In this document: piece after piece, positions 4,232 to 5,923 of the stretch
How positions within the stretch are numbered: the stretch's first letter is position 1
Layout: the number at the start of each line of letters is the position of its first letter
Origin: Eubacteriales bacterium
GTDB taxonomy: Bacteria; Bacillota; Clostridia; Christensenellales; CAG-138
Direction of reading: 5' to 3'
Assembly (NCBI GenBank): GCA_028701165.1
Contig: JAQVRG010000106.1
Coordinates: forward strand, 1 to 5,923
DNA: 5,923 bases
Position numbers and translations under genes: made by a program
Notes under the pieces: generated by a model
Told to the model about the DNA's origin: nothing
Databases searched by the model: none
What the model saw: the letters and a program-made list of their open reading frames with translations, nothing else

Positions 4232-5923
4232 CTAGACCAGCCTTTTAAACAGCTTTTCAAATTCCGCTTTCTGCATCTGCATCATCACGGGGCGGCCGTG
4301 CGGGCAGGTCAGCGGCACGCCGTTTGCCCGAAAATCGTCCAGAAGCTCGCGTATTTGCATTTCGTCCAACATAGCGCCGGCCTTGATGGCGTGTTTGCAG
4401 GCCTGTTGTATGATCGCGCCGCGCTTTAGCTCGGTTGTGGAGAGCTGCTCCTTCTTTTCCAGCATGGCCAAAGCGTCGTGCAGGAAGGAAACGGCCTCGG
4501 GCTTTCCGAAAATGTGCGGTACCGCGCGAATGCTGACGCTCATGGAGCCGAAATCCTCTATGTCGAAGCCCAAAGCGCGAAAATCCTCCATGTGCGCAGG
4601 AAGAATCGCGTATTCCGGAGCGGAAAGCGTTTCAATATGGGGCGCAAGCAATAGCTGTGCGTCCGCGCGCAGACCGTCGCGCATCATAGCTTCATACAGC
4701 TTACGCTCATGGGCGGCGTGCTGGTCGATAAAAAATGCGGACTCCCCTTGTTGTACGATAAGGTAACAGTTAAAGAGCTGTCCGACCACACGGTAAGGAT
4801 CGGCTGTGAATTCTGTCTGTACGGCTTTTGGCGCCGGGGTGGCGGAAGGGTCGGCCGAAGCGGGCAAAGACACTTTTGCGGGCTGTAAAATGGTGAATAC
4901 GGGGATATCCGGCGCGCAGGGCGCGTCGGGTGAGCCATCCTCCGATGCTTGCCGCGCATACGCGGCTGTTTCCCGTACATACTGAACGCCTTGCTGCGGC
5001 TGCTGCGCTTGCAGCATGCGGGCTGCGGCGGAGGGCTGCACTTCGTCATCATCAGCGGCGCGCGGAATTTTTGCGTCGTCGGCCGGACGGCCGAACCATA
5101 GTTCGCGCGGCTGGGCGTCGACGTCCCGCTTAAGCATGGAGGGGATTTCCACCGTGCCAAGCGCGTCGCGCACGGCGGTATACGCCGCGTGCATCACCCT
5201 GTCCTCCTGCTTAAAGCGCACATCCAGCTTGTTCGGATGCACGTTAACGTCGATTTCACGGCCGTCGATGCGAATATCCATCACGACGAGCGGAAAACGA
5301 CCCGTCATAAGCCGCGTGTCATAGGCGCGCTGTACGCTGTAGGAAAGCTTTTGCGACTTGATGTAGCGGCGGTTAATGAAAAAGGATTGCGCCAAGCGAT
5401 TGTTCTTGGCGATCTGTGCCGTGCCCGCATAGCCCTGCAAGCGGATATAGCCGTCGTCAAAGGACAGCGCTTTCAGATGCGGCAGCGCGTCCTTGCCGTA
5501 GATACAGCCGAGCACCTGCAAAAGATCGCCGTCGCCGGCGGTTTGGTAGACGAGCCTGTCGTTCTGTATGAGCTTGAAGGCGATCTGTGGATAGGCCATC
5601 ATCATGCGGGAAACGTAATCGCTGATCATGGCGGCTTCCGTACGGGGGCTTTTCAAGAATTTTAAGCGTGCGGGCGTATTGTAAAACACGTTTTCCACCA
5701 GCATCAGTGTGCCGTCCGCGCAGCCGGCGGGCGCGTTTTCTATACATTCGCCGCCATGGATGCGCACGCAGACGCCGTTTTGCGCGTCTTGCATTTTTGT
5801 TCGCAGCGTGACGCGGGATACGGCGGCAATGGACGCGAGCGCTTCGCCGCGAAAGCCCAATGTGCCGATATCCTCAAGATCGCTTGCGGTGCGGATCTTG
5901 CTGGTGGCGTGTCTTGCAAACGC
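4232..5923 (-). CDS. mutL: DNA mismatch repair protein MutL (N-terminus outside window)
   Basis: ATPase and nicking endonuclease of methyl-independent mismatch repair, recruited by MutS. The gene enters through the right edge in frame, with 563 visible residues beginning AFARHATSKI. Roughly the first 70 residues, including the first part of the GHKL ATPase, lie outside. Residues below use visible numbering. Visible ATPase motifs are GFRGEALASI (23-32) and, downstream, NVFYNTPAR. A low-complexity Pro/Ala/Gln-rich linker follows. The C-terminal domain has the endonuclease motif DQHAAHERKLYE (starting at 400; DQHA-X2-E-X4-E), a possible beta-clamp motif QLLLAP (4640-4657), ACKHAIKAG (4376-4402) and CPHGRP (4289-4306). 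It ends in FKRLV. These mark an endonuclease-active MutL of the MutH-independent type. A TTG at 5860-5858 is an internal Leu codon, not a start. Probable first-gene neighbour: mutS off the right edge. Confidence 0.96.
   Translation of the reverse strand, partial: AFARHATSKIRTASDLEDIGTLGFRGEALASIAAVSRVTLRTKMQDAQNGVCVRIHGGECIENAPAGCADGTLMLVENVFYNTPARLKFLKSPRTEAAMISDYVSRMMMAYPQIAFKLIQNDRLVYQTAGDGDLLQVLGCIYGKDALPHLKALSFDDGYIRLQGYAGTAQIAKNNRLAQSFFINRRYIKSQKLSYSVQRAYDTRLMTGRFPLVVMDIRIDGREIDVNVHPNKLDVRFKQEDRVMHAAYTAVRDALGTVEIPSMLKRDVDAQPRELWFGRPADDAKIPRAADDDEVQPSAAARMLQAQQPQQGVQYVRETAAYARQASEDGSPDAPCAPDIPVFTILQPAKVSLPASADPSATPAPKAVQTEFTADPYRVVGQLFNCYLIVQQGESAFFIDQHAAHERKLYEAMMRDGLRADAQLLLAPHIETLSAPEYAILPAHMEDFRALGFDIEDFGSMSVSIRAVPHIFGKPEAVSFLHDALAMLEKKEQLSTTELKRGAIIQQACKHAIKAGAMLDEMQIRELLDDFRANGVPLTCPHGRPVMMQMQKAEFEKLFKRLV
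5092..5105. promoter_or_regulatory. Possible LexA-box sequence inside mutL
   Basis: CGAACCATAGTTCG contains a perfect GAAC-N4-GTTC core with matching C and G flanks, so five bases on each side are fully symmetric. It fits the Gram-positive LexA core better than the site before lexA, although its CATA centre departs from the purine-pyrimidine pattern of the B. subtilis consensus. It lies in the variable linker of mutL (codons for ELWFG), with no convincing promoter over it on either strand. It may be a real intragenic LexA site or chance. Confidence 0.3.

Noticed and set aside
5858..5860. Apparent start codon (TTG) of a shorter mutL
   Set aside because: The TTG is a leucine directly before the conserved GFRGEALASI motif, and the frame continues upstream through HATSKIRTASDLEDIGT to the window edge. 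The gene is simply cut by the window.

Overview
The window looks like a chromosomal housekeeping segment from a Bacillota bacterium, most likely a moderately GC-rich member of the Clostridia. Four things point there: the mutL-miaA-hfq order, a MutL with the endonuclease motif found in bacteria that lack MutH, a LexA with a Gram-positive type operator (GAAC-N4-GTTY), and a methionine gamma-lyase family ('aluminium resistance', YnbB-type) gene beside hfq. The taxonomic call is inference from gene content and sequence style; no 16S or other marker is present. Coding density is very high and there is no non-coding stretch over 100 bases.

Left part, plus strand: a tyrosine recombinase of the XerC/XerD/XerS type (24-1058) is followed by a 97-base gap holding a sigma-A-like promoter with an overlapping LexA box, then lexA (1156-1803). 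Right part, minus strand, read from the right edge leftwards: mutL (incomplete, running off the window), miaA, hfq and a PLP-dependent methionine gamma-lyase family gene. These four are packed with gaps of 3, 6 and 0 bases and almost certainly form one operon, probably headed by mutS beyond the right edge (inference from the usual mutS-mutL order). The two groups converge, and their 3' ends overlap by 26 bases (1778-1803), so neither has room for a terminator between them.

Functionally the window combines genome maintenance (mismatch-repair endonuclease MutL, SOS repressor LexA, a Xer-like recombinase) with RNA-level regulation (tRNA A37 prenyltransferase MiaA, RNA chaperone Hfq) and one amino-acid lyase-type enzyme of unclear substrate. 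All visible proteins keep their key catalytic residues and none shows a frameshift.

I found no clearly new system, mobile element, CRISPR array or RNA gene. The observations most worth a second look are regulatory. One is a perfect 9-bp hairpin followed by five T's on the plus strand inside the gamma-lyase gene, well placed to end lexA transcripts. Another is a perfect GAAC-N4-GTTC LexA-box core inside mutL. The others are the overlapping lexA operator/promoter, the tail-to-tail gene overlap, and the stop/start abutment of hfq and the gamma-lyase gene.
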